Source of the DNA: a virus
DNA: 39,270 nucleotides
Virus record (IMG/VR): IMGVR_UViG_3300046455_000267
Location: 1 to 39,270 of that record
Reading direction: 5' to 3' (one strand)
Shown here: positions 7,351 through 14,835 of the stretch, one piece after another
How positions within the stretch are numbered: position 1 is the first letter of the stretch
Layout: each line of letters starts with the position of its first letter
Program-made: the position numbers and the translations under genes
Notes under the pieces: generated by a model
Told to the model about the DNA's origin: nothing
Database searches by the model: none
What the model saw: only the letters and a program-made list of their open reading frames with translations

Positions 7351-9185
7351 TAGTAAGCCATCCCTGCGGACGCTTGTCCGAACGTGAAATCGAAGGTGTT
7401 CGAGTTGCCCGGCGCGCTCGCGTCTTTCGCCATTTGCTTAGACAGCACTTGACCGACCTTCTTCGAGTCGAGATAGACGTCGCCTTGCTTGCCGCCCGCC
7501 TTCGAATCAGCCGCGGTCCTTACGTGAGGGTCAGCCGGCGTCGCCGCCTTCGGGCTATCCGGCGCAGAATCCGGCGTCGCCGCGGGCGGTGCATTGCCGG
7601 GCTTGCTGGCGCCGACCAGGAAATCGGGAAGGAACGACTTCACTTTCGCCCACATGCCCGAGACAATCTCGACCACATACGAGGCGAACGACGTGAACCC
7701 GCTTTTGATGTCACCCCAAAAGCCGACGAGAAGACCCGCGACGACCGGAATCACGACCATCGCCGCAGCGATGCCGGCGGTCAATGCGCCGCCGATAATG
7801 CCGCCGAGCATCACGAGCGTTCCGCCCACGACCGCGACGACGCCGCCGACGACGAGCAGCGCGGCAAAGAGCGCCGCCGCAACTGCGATCGCCTTCACCA
7901 GGCCGGGATTGTTCTTCGTGAACGACTCGACGCCGCTCAGAACCTTGTTGAACGCATCCATGCCGCGATTCACGATCGGCAAAACGTGCTCGCCGATGTT
8001 CGTCAGAATCTTTTCCCACGATGCGGCGGCGGTTTGCTTCTTGCCGTCGAACGTGTTCATCAGCGTTTGATACGCCGGATTGATGCCCTTTTGCTGCGCG
8101 ACCGCGTGCTCTGAGTCGAGCAGCGTCTTACGGTTGCGATCGACCTGCGAATACAGCATGCCGCCAGTTCGCCCGAACAACTTGACGTTGTAATTGTCGC
8201 GATCGGCTTGGGTCTTGAGACCCATCTTGTCGTACATCGGGCGCACGAACTTTTCATACCATTCGGCCGGGTCTTGCTGAAGCAATTCACCGCCCGCGAG
8301 CAGGCCTTTCGACTGAATGTTCGCGACGCCGCCGTGCGGGTTGAACTTGACGTTCTGCCCGTTCCACAAACCCGAGTTGATGAGTTCGTGCACGATCTGA
8401 TTCGGCAACTTGATATTGCCGTTCAGCCGGTTGTATGCCGTCATCAGCGCCGTACCGGCTGACGTGCCTTTCATCGAACCCATGATAGGTTCAAGCTTCG
8501 AGAGGCCGGAGTCGGTGAGGTTGAGCGCCGAGACGCCGCCCCGCGCGAAGAACGCGCGCAAGTCTTCGTATTTGATATTGCCCTGCGACGAATTCACCAT
8601 GCGGTAATACAAATCCGCTCGCCGGTTGAATTCGGTCGCGCTATGCAAGCCGCCGGTTTCTTCGATCGCGCGCAGAAAGTTCATCTCGTCCGCGTGCGAC
8701 ATTTCCTTTCCGCTCGCCTTCGACAGCACAGCGAGTTTCGAGAGCGTCGGCGCCGCGAGCTTTGCGCCTTCGAGCGCCGCGCTGCCGGTGAGGCCCGATT
8801 CCCGAAACACGCCTTGCGCTTCGGTCATCTTTTTGAGGTTTTCGACATACGACGAGCCGGCGATGTTCATGTTCTTAGCGAACTCGAACGCCTCCTGATT
8901 TTGCTTGTCGGTCATCCCGAACAGGCTAAAATTGGCTTTCGCTTTCTCCCACTTCGACGCGGCATCAATGGCGGGCTTCAGCGAGGCCGCGATCGAAAGC
9001 CCCAGGCCGATTGCGATCGTTCCGCCGAAAGCGGCTTTGCTCGCGCCGCTCATGTTTCGAATTGAGCGCTGAAGGCGTTGCACCGTGCCTTCAACGTGTG
9101 AAAACTCACGCGCCATCTGCATTAAGCCGTGCGATACTCCATTGACGAGCGAGATGCGCACGCCAATTTTAAAGGCTTCATACAT
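7350..9185 (-). CDS. Tail tape measure protein
   Basis: 611 residues and one of the longest genes of the tail block, in the position expected for a tape measure (after the tail chaperone). The N-terminal 60 residues are helical, followed by MSGASKAAFGGTIAIGLGLSIAASLKPAIDAASKWEKAKANFSLFGM, which is typical of these proteins. Residues about 425-495 hold a long hydrophobic, Gly/Val/Ala-rich membrane stretch, used in DNA passage. The length implies a short tail. ATG 9185 has AGGA 8 bases upstream. The start codon overlaps the start codon of an opposite-strand ORF within CATG. Confidence 0.9.
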   Translation of the reverse strand: MYEAFKIGVRISLVNGVSHGLMQMAREFSHVEGTVQRLQRSIRNMSGASKAAFGGTIAIGLGLSIAASLKPAIDAASKWEKAKANFSLFGMTDKQNQEAFEFAKNMNIAGSSYVENLKKMTEAQGVFRESGLTGSAALEGAKLAAPTLSKLAVLSKASGKEMSHADEMNFLRAIEETGGLHSATEFNRRADLYYRMVNSSQGNIKYEDLRAFFARGGVSALNLTDSGLSKLEPIMGSMKGTSAGTALMTAYNRLNGNIKLPNQIVHELINSGLWNGQNVKFNPHGGVANIQSKGLLAGGELLQQDPAEWYEKFVRPMYDKMGLKTQADRDNYNVKLFGRTGGMLYSQVDRNRKTLLDSEHAVAQQKGINPAYQTLMNTFDGKKQTAAASWEKILTNIGEHVLPIVNRGMDAFNKVLSGVESFTKNNPGLVKAIAVAAALFAALLVVGGVVAVVGGTLVMLGGIIGGALTAGIAAAMVVIPVVAGLLVGFWGDIKSGFTSFASYVVEIVSGMWAKVKSFLPDFLVGASKPGNAPPAATPDSAPDSPKAATPADPHVRTAADSKAGGKQGDVYLDSKKVGQVLSKQMAKDASAPGNSNTFDFTFGQASAGMAY

Positions 9186-9393
9186 GAGAAAATCCTATAG
9201 GTTTCGACTCCATGAATTCGCGGCGGATCGGTTCTCATTCGTCCAATACCCGAACGTGCGGCGCGTCGATGCGCGAAGCGCGCCGACCCTGGCGAAGCGT
9301 GCCGCCGCCGCTGTCGCGCTCGCGGTCATCGTGCCGCCCGCGTTCGCGCTGTTGTTCGTGCTGACGTATGTCGTCGCGAAGGCGTTTAGCTGA
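9184..9393 (+). CDS. 69-residue single-pass membrane protein on the opposite strand
   Basis: ATG at 9184 shares the CATG palindrome with the tape-measure start on the other strand; AAAGG lies 8 bases upstream. The product (MRKSYRFRLHEFAADRF...) is basic, then has one hydrophobic span at about residues 40-66 (VALAVIVPPAFALLFVLTYVV). Third codon positions are strongly G/C, as in real genes here. It fills the only gap between the two minus genes and overlaps the stop of the 9386 gene by 8 bases. I do not recognise a family; an upstream in-frame ATG at 9085 would lie inside the tape-measure gene and is less likely. Confidence 0.6.
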   Translation: MRKSYRFRLHEFAADRFSFVQYPNVRRVDARSAPTLAKRAAAAVALAVIVPPAFALLFVLTYVVAKAFS

Positions 9394-9877
9394 TTTCGCG
9401 AGACGTCATTTGCGTGCTCACGTCGACGCCTTCACCGAGAAAGCCGGAGACGAACGCGCGCCCGAGTAGGCGCTTTATCCATTCCTCGTTGTGAAGCACC
9501 GCCGGCCCGAGGAAAGGGCGGGGCGGTATTTTATTGGTCCCGAGTTCCTGATATACCGCGACGTCGGACTCGGAGCCGATCACCGCCTCTGTGCGGTTGT
9601 GTGCCGCCTTGATCGACTCGCGCAAATCGCCGGAGCGCAGCAGCGGGTCGTTCTCTGTGAATCCCTTGCGAACGCGATCATCTTTCGTCGCGTCAGCGAG
9701 TTCCGGCCATGCGTCAAAGTGGCCGATTGCCGGCTGATAGTGGCCTAGTTCTTCGCGCGCGGTGTCGCGCACGCGTTGAGCGACCGCTTCAAGCCCCGAT
9801 TGCATTGCAAACGCGACAGCCGCATCGCGCGAGAGCAAGTGAGCCGCGAATGAGCCGAGACTGTTGAATGTGCGCAT
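9386..9877 (-). CDS. Tail completion / HK97-gp10-like or gpG-like morphogenesis protein
   Basis: 163 residues. The pattern GDLRESI, then VAVYQELGTNKIPPRPFLGPAV is the hallmark of the HK97-gp10/virion-morphogenesis families (E-GT-x-P-RPFLG). Such proteins complete the neck or tail. The location is unusual: it lies between the tail chaperone and the tape measure instead of beside the neck genes. ATG at 9877 directly follows the TAA of the frameshifted chaperone frame. Confidence 0.7.
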   Translation of the reverse strand: MRTFNSLGSFAAHLLSRDAAVAFAMQSGLEAVAQRVRDTAREELGHYQPAIGHFDAWPELADATKDDRVRKGFTENDPLLRSGDLRESIKAAHNRTEAVIGSESDVAVYQELGTNKIPPRPFLGPAVLHNEEWIKRLLGRAFVSGFLGEGVDVSTQMTSREIS

Positions 9878-10434
9878 TTACTCTTTCTCGAATTCCATGC
9901 GCTCGTAGTTGAATTTATTGCCTTCGAACTCCGAGAACACGATTGAAAAAGCCGTCCGCGTCGCGTCATCAACAGAGAACGCGACGTCGAACGGCACGCC
10001 ATTCCGAACCAACCAGAGCGCTTCGCGAACCGCAACGGAGCGCGCTAGTTTTTTACTTCGGCCTTCTGCTCGTCGGGCGATTCGCCGCCGAAGTTCTCCG
10101 CGACGGCTTGCATGACCGCGGTCACACCTTCCTCGTCGAGGCGCGTGATAATCGCTTCGATTTCGCGTTCGGTGTTCGGGTAGTTGACCGCGACGCCATT
10201 GATCGAGGTCACGAAGGTGATTGGGATCACCATGCCGACGTAGACCTGATTTTTTGCCGCTTCGCCGAGAATCTTCACGAGCCGGAACTGCGACAGAACG
10301 CCCGGCTTCTTCAGCGTCACCGTCAGGCCGTTCGCCGTGTCGATCGTGACCGCTTCGGCGGCTTTCTTCACGAGTTCTTTCGAAGGGGTATCGGCGGGTG
10401 CCGCTGCTTTCTTTCGGACGTTGACTGTCGTCAT
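9878..10434 (-). CDS. Tail assembly chaperone, -1 frameshift product (E-E' type fusion)
   Basis: The 0-frame chaperone ends in GTA AAA AAC TAG. This contains the canonical slippery heptamer A-AAA-AAC in exactly the right phase (10054-10048), one codon before the stop. After a -1 slip the frame stays open for 56 more codons (LARSVAVREALWLVRNGVPF... to ...MEFEKE) and stops with a TAA touching the next ATG at 9877. The fusion is 185 residues. In P2 (E/E'), Mu and lambda (G/GT) the extended form binds the tape measure while the short form coats it. The extension has no start codon of its own, supporting frameshifting. Confidence 0.85.
10045..10434 (-). CDS. Tail assembly chaperone, short form
   Basis: 129 residues, between tail tube and tape measure as in P2 gpE and Mu gp41. 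Composition is typical: a lysine/alanine-rich N-terminus, a beta region with L-VTLKKPGVLSQFRLVKILGEAAKN, then a helical charged end (TEREIEAIITRLDEEGVTAVMQAVAENFG). The two products of this gene would chaperone the tape measure in the cytoplasm during tail assembly. See the frameshift product at 9878-10434. Confidence 0.8.
   Translation of the reverse strand: MTTVNVRKKAAAPADTPSKELVKKAAEAVTIDTANGLTVTLKKPGVLSQFRLVKILGEAAKNQVYVGMVIPITFVTSINGVAVNYPNTEREIEAIITRLDEEGVTAVMQAVAENFGGESPDEQKAEVKN
10048..10054 (-). promoter_or_regulatory. Slippery heptamer AAAAAAC for -1 ribosomal frameshift
   Basis: Minus-strand AAAAAAC in phase X-XXY-YYZ immediately before the UAG of the chaperone gene. The downstream open frame is 56 codons and ends exactly at the next gene. 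Confidence 0.85.
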
Positions 10435-10450
10435 TTATGTTCCTTGTGGA

Positions 10451-10879
10451 TTAGAGCTTGATGCGCTGTTCTGCGACGAACGAAAGCTTTTGTTTCACGG
10501 TCTTGTCGCCTTCCCAATCGCCGGCATCGTCGAGTTTGAAAATCACGCCGACGAATTGATACTGCGACACGACGCCGCTCGCTTCGGTGATGGTTTCGGT
10601 GATGGTCGACGGCGCGAGGTCGAGACCGGCGTAATAGTTCGCCTCTTCGCTCGCGAAATAGTCGTCGAGCGTCGAGTCCTGTCGTTCGACTTCGAACGAG
10701 CCGGACCAGCCATCAGGGAAGCGAAGGTGACGCGTGCGACCGTCGAGACCCTTCACCTTGACGTCGGTGATGTCGGGTTTCGCGGTGAACTTGGTAATCA
10801 GCGCGAGATTCAATTGACCGGCCGGCGTCTGGATATTCACCGAGAGGTCGCGACCGATAGTAAAGCCGTTGAGCGGCAT
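10451..10879 (-). CDS. Major tail tube protein
   Basis: 142 residues, directly after the sheath gene and before the chaperone, the usual tube position. It is a compact beta-rich protein: GFTIGRDLSVNIQTPAGQLNL, DVKVKGLDGRTRHLRFPDGWSGSFEVERQDSTLDDYFA, then SQYQFVGVIFKLDDAGDW. The G-W-G-F-x-E-R pattern is common to phage tube proteins. It would stack as rings inside the sheath. A terminator-like hairpin (10891-10916) separates it from the sheath gene. Confidence 0.8.
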   Translation of the reverse strand: MPLNGFTIGRDLSVNIQTPAGQLNLALITKFTAKPDITDVKVKGLDGRTRHLRFPDGWSGSFEVERQDSTLDDYFASEEANYYAGLDLAPSTITETITEASGVVSQYQFVGVIFKLDDAGDWEGDKTVKQKLSFVAEQRIKL

Positions 10880-10890
10880 GTTTGAGCCTC

Positions 10891-10916
10891 AAAGAAAAAG
10901 CCCGCGCGAGGCGGGC
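10891..10916 (-). terminator. Terminator-like hairpin between sheath and tube genes
   Basis: GCCCGC (10900-10905) pairs with GCGGGC (10911-10916) and is followed on the minus strand by TTTTTCTTT. The hairpin and loop are nearly identical to the one at 2371-2387. Confidence 0.7.
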
Positions 10917-10922
10917 CGGGTT

Positions 10923-12473
10923 TTACTGAACGCTCGACTGGATTTGAACCGTCTGACCGCCTTGCAGGTTGATGACGAAGAACAGCACCACCGACAGGTA
11001 TTTCACCTTGACGTCGGCTTGCATGTACCCGTTCGCGACTGCCGAATCAGGGTTGTTCGCCTTGTCGATCTGCACCGAGAACGGCGCTTGCGTCGGGTTG
11101 TTGACGTCGCCGATCATGTTCAGGCGCCAGAGGTTCGACAGGAACGCTTGCATCGCCGACTTGACGTCGTTGCGAAGGTCGACCGTCTGGTTCTTACCGA
11201 TCACCGTGCCGAATGCCGCCGCGAGCGTGAGCGCGAGGTAATTCGTCATTCGAGTGTAGTTGTCGCCGTCCTGGCCCGCCGTGCTCGATGCGTTGCCGCC
11301 CGTTTGCGTCGCGTAGTAATTGCCGCCCGGCGAAGGGTTGCCGATCACGTCGAGACGCGCGGTATTGATCGCGCCGATTTCCGCGCTCGTGTAGGGCAGG
11401 TTTTGCGCGGTGCGTTGCGTGCCGACGATGCCATACAGCGGCTTGTTCAAGCTCGACTGTTCCGGCGACAGCGCCGCTTGCTTGCCGGCCCAGAACGTAG
11501 CCGGCCCGAGCAGACGGTTTTGCTGATTGGTGCCGTCGAAATACGTGATCCAGTCGCCGACGAACACCTTGACGCCGTAGCCATCGGCGCCGGCCGTGTT
11601 CAGTGCGGTCGAGACCGTCGTGTAATTCGCGCTCGGTGCGCCCTGCAAGCCGAAATAGATGCCTTCGGAGAGAGCGAACGCGAGCACCGTCGACGCGGCG
11701 GCGAGGTCCGAGTGATCGACCAGAACGCCGACCTGGGCGCCAGTGCCGCGCAAGCAATACATGCCCTTGCGCGTGCCGGCGTTGCCATCGACGCCGACGA
11801 GCAGCGCGTCGGTGAGCGTCGACGTGCCGTCCGTGCCGGTCGTGAACGCTGCCGGAGTCGTGATGTTCGGTGCAGCGGTTGCCGGGCCGGTCGTTGCGAC
11901 GACGAGTTGCGAGGGTCCGCGAACGTTCGACTGACCGTTGTTGATCGCGTTGACGACGTTCGTCCAGAACGCAGCGCCCGTTCCGGGAATGTTGTCGAAC
12001 ACTTCGGCTTGAACGCCCGGAAGCGAAATCGTCAGCTTGAACGTGCTCGCCTTCGTGCCGGCGGTCATCGCCGCGGTGATCGAGTTGCCGCGCGTGCCGG
12101 TGTAGAACGCCGTCAGGTTCGCGCCGATCGCCGGCGTCGCGTTCGTGTCCATCAGCTTGCCGGTCGCCGCGAGGTCGGTGCCGTCAGTGACGCGCACGTA
12201 TTGAACCGCGGTCGCGCCTTGCAGGAAAAACACGTTCATCGCGGTCGCGAGGTCGTATTTGCGGACCATCGGCGAACCGAGCCATTGCGCGACGTCATTC
12301 GGCGAGCCGACGAGCACCGGCGCATTGACCGGACCCCATGAGCCGATACCGACCGCGCCGAGAATGTTCGACGGTACGCCGTTGATGATGAGGGGCGGCG
12401 GCTGAATCGACAGATAGACGCCGGGAGCCGAGAGGGCTGAAAAATTCAAACTGCCAGCTTGATAAATCGGCAT
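10923..12473 (-). CDS. Contractile tail sheath protein
   Basis: 516 residues. The N-terminus (FSALSAPGVYLSIQPPPLIINGVPSNILGAVG) and NAPVLVGSPNDVAQWLG-P are classic sheath features. A variable middle follows. The conserved C-terminal domain includes DVIGNPSPGG, RMTNYLALTLAAAFGTVIGKNQT, LRNDVKSAMQAFLSNLWR, and the end strand VKVKYLSVVLFFVINLQGGQTVQI. It forms the contractile outer tail and establishes that this is a myovirus-type particle. The start overlaps the 55-residue gene by one base (TAATG). Confidence 0.92.
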   Translation of the reverse strand: MPIYQAGSLNFSALSAPGVYLSIQPPPLIINGVPSNILGAVGIGSWGPVNAPVLVGSPNDVAQWLGSPMVRKYDLATAMNVFFLQGATAVQYVRVTDGTDLAATGKLMDTNATPAIGANLTAFYTGTRGNSITAAMTAGTKASTFKLTISLPGVQAEVFDNIPGTGAAFWTNVVNAINNGQSNVRGPSQLVVATTGPATAAPNITTPAAFTTGTDGTSTLTDALLVGVDGNAGTRKGMYCLRGTGAQVGVLVDHSDLAAASTVLAFALSEGIYFGLQGAPSANYTTVSTALNTAGADGYGVKVFVGDWITYFDGTNQQNRLLGPATFWAGKQAALSPEQSSLNKPLYGIVGTQRTAQNLPYTSAEIGAINTARLDVIGNPSPGGNYYATQTGGNASSTAGQDGDNYTRMTNYLALTLAAAFGTVIGKNQTVDLRNDVKSAMQAFLSNLWRLNMIGDVNNPTQAPFSVQIDKANNPDSAVANGYMQADVKVKYLSVVLFFVINLQGGQTVQIQSSVQ

Positions 12474-12640
12474 TATTTAGCCTCCTTCGCGACCTTCACG
12501 CATTTGTCGGCGTGACCTTCGTCGATCACCTTCTGAATTTCGGCCGAATCACTGATACGCGTGCCGCGCTCGGTGAAGCCGAATTGATGCAGCACGACGA
12601 GTTCGTATTCGAACGTCGGCGCGTCGTCTTGCTTTGCCAT
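12473..12640 (-). CDS. 55-residue protein preceding the sheath gene
   Basis: MAKQDDAPTFEYELVVLHQF...KVAKEAK, from ATG 12640 to TAA 12473, translationally coupled to the sheath (TAATG). The pattern 'G-TERGTRISDSAEIQKVIDEGH' suggests a small alpha/beta protein. Mu-like phages also carry a very short gene just before the sheath, but I see no clear similarity to it. Function unknown; it is probably a tail accessory because of the coupling. Confidence 0.75.
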   Translation of the reverse strand: MAKQDDAPTFEYELVVLHQFGFTERGTRISDSAEIQKVIDEGHADKCVKVAKEAK

Positions 12641-12654
12641 GTGGGAGAGGGTTC

Positions 12655-13491
12655 CTAGACGGGTTTTAGAACGGCGCCTGCATCGGTCACGATGTTGAGG
12701 TCGCCGACAATGACTTGCGGCGCATTGATGACCTTCGTCGTCGAGTAATCGACGCGATAACGGAGGTCACGACGAAAGAGCCGCGCTTTCTCGCCGATGT
12801 CCTGCTGCGGGCTGTCCGCGTAGATGATTCGCGCGTTGAAGCCATCGGGCATCGCGAGAAACACGAGGTCGGCGAGATTCGGGTCGATCACGTTGACGAG
12901 CGCCGAGCGTTGCGCCGGCGTGCTGCACCAAAGCGTGATTTGAAACATGCGGTCTTGGTTTTTGATGACCTTGATCGCGGTTCCAGTGCCGCCCGTTCGC
13001 AGCGCGCCGAGCGCTGCATTCGCGGGCAGAGTGATGTTCGCGCCCGAGCTTGTCGCGCCGGGATAGTCCTGCGCGATGACCGCGGCGAGCGCGGCGGCGA
13101 TGCTTGTCAGCGTGTCGGTCGGCTGCACTGCGTAGGAATACGGCGAGTTCCCGACGAAGACCGCGAGGTTTTGCGCCGAGAACGGAACAGGCATTGCGCC
13201 GCCGACTGTTACGACGCGGCCCGCCTTCGCGAGCGTGATCGTCGGGGCGAAGGTCGCGAGCGGTTGCCAACCCTGCATGTAGCGGGTCGTTTTGCGCTCG
13301 GTTGCGGTTGCGTAGATCGACACATGCGCGACGCCGGCCGCGAGGTCGGAATCGAGCGTTGCGGCAGTGGGCCAACCGGCGCCCACGCGCACAGGAAAGC
13401 CGACCGCTGAAGGGTTGTTCGTGCCGTTCGGGTAGAGCCAACCGGCGATCAACCCGACGAGCACGTTCTGAACGTCTGCTAGATCGCTCAT
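12655..13491 (-). CDS. Tail completion / tail terminator-like protein
   Basis: 278 residues. The N-terminal 35 residues (MSDLADVQNVLVGLIAGWLYPNG) and the following PVRVGAGWP-AATLDSDLAAG-AHVSIYA pattern resemble terminator proteins that cap the tail in myoviruses. An insertion about 80-170 (KAGRVVTVGGAMPVPFSAQNLAVFVG, TDTLTSIAAALAA) resembles an Ig- or sheath-like accessory domain. C-terminal RLFRRDLRYRVDYSTTK fits the family. It overlaps the 13488 gene by 4 bases. The assignment rests on position and general pattern. Confidence 0.55.
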   Translation of the reverse strand: MSDLADVQNVLVGLIAGWLYPNGTNNPSAVGFPVRVGAGWPTAATLDSDLAAGVAHVSIYATATERKTTRYMQGWQPLATFAPTITLAKAGRVVTVGGAMPVPFSAQNLAVFVGNSPYSYAVQPTDTLTSIAAALAAVIAQDYPGATSSGANITLPANAALGALRTGGTGTAIKVIKNQDRMFQITLWCSTPAQRSALVNVIDPNLADLVFLAMPDGFNARIIYADSPQQDIGEKARLFRRDLRYRVDYSTTKVINAPQVIVGDLNIVTDAGAVLKPV

Positions 13492-14132
13492 GTCTGCCCC
13501 TGTTGTGCGGTGATGCGCCAGCCGAGGTCCGTCAGTTCCGCGCTCGACACGATGTAGCGGCGCCCGAGTTCGTCAGCGATCAGGTCGCCGGCGCGCAGGA
13601 TGACGCCAGGCGCCTCCGGGAGCAGCACCGCACACCACGCATCGCGAACGTCACCAGGCAGCGCGACGCCGCCTTTCTCGCCCTTCGTGCCTTGCAGCAC
13701 CGAAGCCGGCCAACCGCTCATCAGCGGCGTCTCGTTCGCCGCGGTCGTGCCCTCATAGTCTGAGACGGCGCCATATGCGGTTTGAACCTGCGGGCGCGTG
13801 ATATTGACCGTGCGATTGCACTCGACGACGAGAATCGGCAAAAGCGGTTGTTGAGCGGCGACGAAGAATTTCCCGGTATCGCCGATGAGGTAATCGCCAA
13901 CCTGCGTAACGCGACCGTCCATCACGGCGAACCATGTCGGCTTGCCGTATTTGTTCGGGCGCCGATAGGTCATGTCTTCGGCGTTCAGACTCGCGAGAAA
14001 GCTTGTCGCAACGATCGTCGCGGCGCTCATGTCGACCGACGTCGGCCGGTAGAGCGTGAACGAACTGCCGAGCCGCTTCGCGACCTGCGCATATCCCTTG
14101 TAGACCTGGGCTTGTGCTTTGGCGCCGTCCAT
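13488..14132 (-). CDS. Neck / head-tail joining protein, function unassigned
   Basis: 214 residues from ATG 14132, which overlaps the previous stop by one base (TGATG). A longer reading frame to 14534 exists, but its first third is an out-of-frame copy of the 14132-14518 gene with an Arg-rich, non-protein-like composition. The product has an N-terminal helix (GAKAQAQVYKGYAQVAKRLG), then FTLYRPTSVDMSAA and repeated beta segments (DYLIGDTGKFFVAAQQPLLPILVVECNRTVNITR), consistent with a head-tail connector. No family name is justified. Confidence 0.65.
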   Translation of the reverse strand: MDGAKAQAQVYKGYAQVAKRLGSSFTLYRPTSVDMSAATIVATSFLASLNAEDMTYRRPNKYGKPTWFAVMDGRVTQVGDYLIGDTGKFFVAAQQPLLPILVVECNRTVNITRPQVQTAYGAVSDYEGTTAANETPLMSGWPASVLQGTKGEKGGVALPGDVRDAWCAVLLPEAPGVILRAGDLIADELGRRYIVSSAELTDLGWRITAQQGQT

Positions 14133-14518
14133 CAGACCACCAGCGCGATAGAACCGCCGCCGCCCGAGATGCCGAAGCCAGGTCCGGGCGGAATGCCGAA
14201 GAACGCGCACAGGCGCCGGCGCGTCGAGTCGAACAGCGCTTCGCGGTCGCGCTGCTCGTTTTTGTTGTGCGTCCATACCGCGGCGACGTCGGTATCGAGG
14301 TTGTCGCTCGTGCCGTAGATCGCCGTTTCGAGCGCGGTGAGGTTCGTCAGGTAGTTGACGACAACCGCCTCTTCGGCGTCTTGCATGTGCGACACGCGAT
14401 ATTCGAGCGTGCCGTAATGCTGATAAAAGCGATGCCCGAACGCTTGAACGGGATCGCCACCAAAGAGCGCAAAGCCGCAAAAGCGTCGAACATCGACCCG
14501 TTGAGCGTCGGTGAGCAT
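14132..14518 (-). CDS. Head-tail connector-like protein
   Basis: 128 residues: MLTDAQRVDVRRFCGFALFGG, then GHRFYQHYGTLEYRVSHM, then VVNYLTNLTALETAIYGTSDNLDTD, and a Gly-rich C-terminus (IPPGPGFGISGGGGSIALVV). A helical bundle of this length after the capsid gene fits gp6/gp15-type connector proteins. It overlaps both neighbours by one base. Confidence 0.6.
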   Translation of the reverse strand: MLTDAQRVDVRRFCGFALFGGDPVQAFGHRFYQHYGTLEYRVSHMQDAEEAVVVNYLTNLTALETAIYGTSDNLDTDVAAVWTHNKNEQRDREALFDSTRRRLCAFFGIPPGPGFGISGGGGSIALVV

Positions 14519-14793
14519 TAGCCTTGCTCTCCATTGATGCCGAGCAAGCGCGCGCCGCGCTCGATCAGCAGTTTGATTTCGGCTTTTGCCGTCACGACTT
14601 CACCCGCGAGCCATGCTTGCAGGTCGCCGGCTTCGTCGTAAAAGCCGTGAGGCGCCGCGAGCGTCACCGATTCCGGGAGCGCGGGCGCATTCTTTGCCGC
14701 CTTGGCGGGCTTCGTGACCTTCGGTGCGTCTATCGGTGCATCCGAGGTCGCGAGAGGCGCCTGTGCGCCTTCTGGCGCGGTTGCGTCACTCAT
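14518..14793 (-). CDS. Small Ala/Pro-rich capsid-adjacent protein
   Basis: 91 residues from ATG 14793, chosen over 14829 because GAGGAAATC precedes it and the longer start would lie inside the hairpin at 14810-14827. Residues 1-45 are low-complexity Ala/Pro/Lys (disordered). The C-terminal half (SVTLAAPHGFYDEAGDLQAWLAGEVVTAKAEI-LLIERGARL) looks like a small folded domain of the type found in capsid-neighbour proteins. Possible capsid decoration or neck protein. Confidence 0.65.
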   Translation of the reverse strand: MSDATAPEGAQAPLATSDAPIDAPKVTKPAKAAKNAPALPESVTLAAPHGFYDEAGDLQAWLAGEVVTAKAEIKLLIERGARLLGINGEQG

Positions 14794-14809
14794 GATTTCC
14801 TCGTGAAGA

Positions 14810-14827
14810 GGGGCGCCGAAGCGCCCC
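14810..14827 (-). terminator. GC-rich stem-loop after the major capsid gene
   Basis: GGGGCGC and GCGCCCC form a perfect 7-bp stem with a four-base loop, 9 bases after the capsid stop. It lacks a long T-tract, so it may be a processing or stability element as easily as a terminator. Confidence 0.45.
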
Positions 14828-14835
14828 ATGACCGA

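Noticed and set aside
9745-10035. A 96-codon minus frame within the chaperone extension
   Set aside because: Arg/Ser-rich alternative frame; the frameshift extension explains this DNA better and joins the neighbours exactly.
10869-12341. A 490-codon plus-strand open frame opposite the sheath gene
   Set aside because: Arg/Val/His-rich shadow of the GC-rich sheath gene; no motif and no context.
13488-14534. A long N-terminal extension of the neck protein
   Set aside because: The first 134 codons are an out-of-frame copy of the 14132-14518 gene; the TGATG start at 14132 fits the overlapping-gene pattern.
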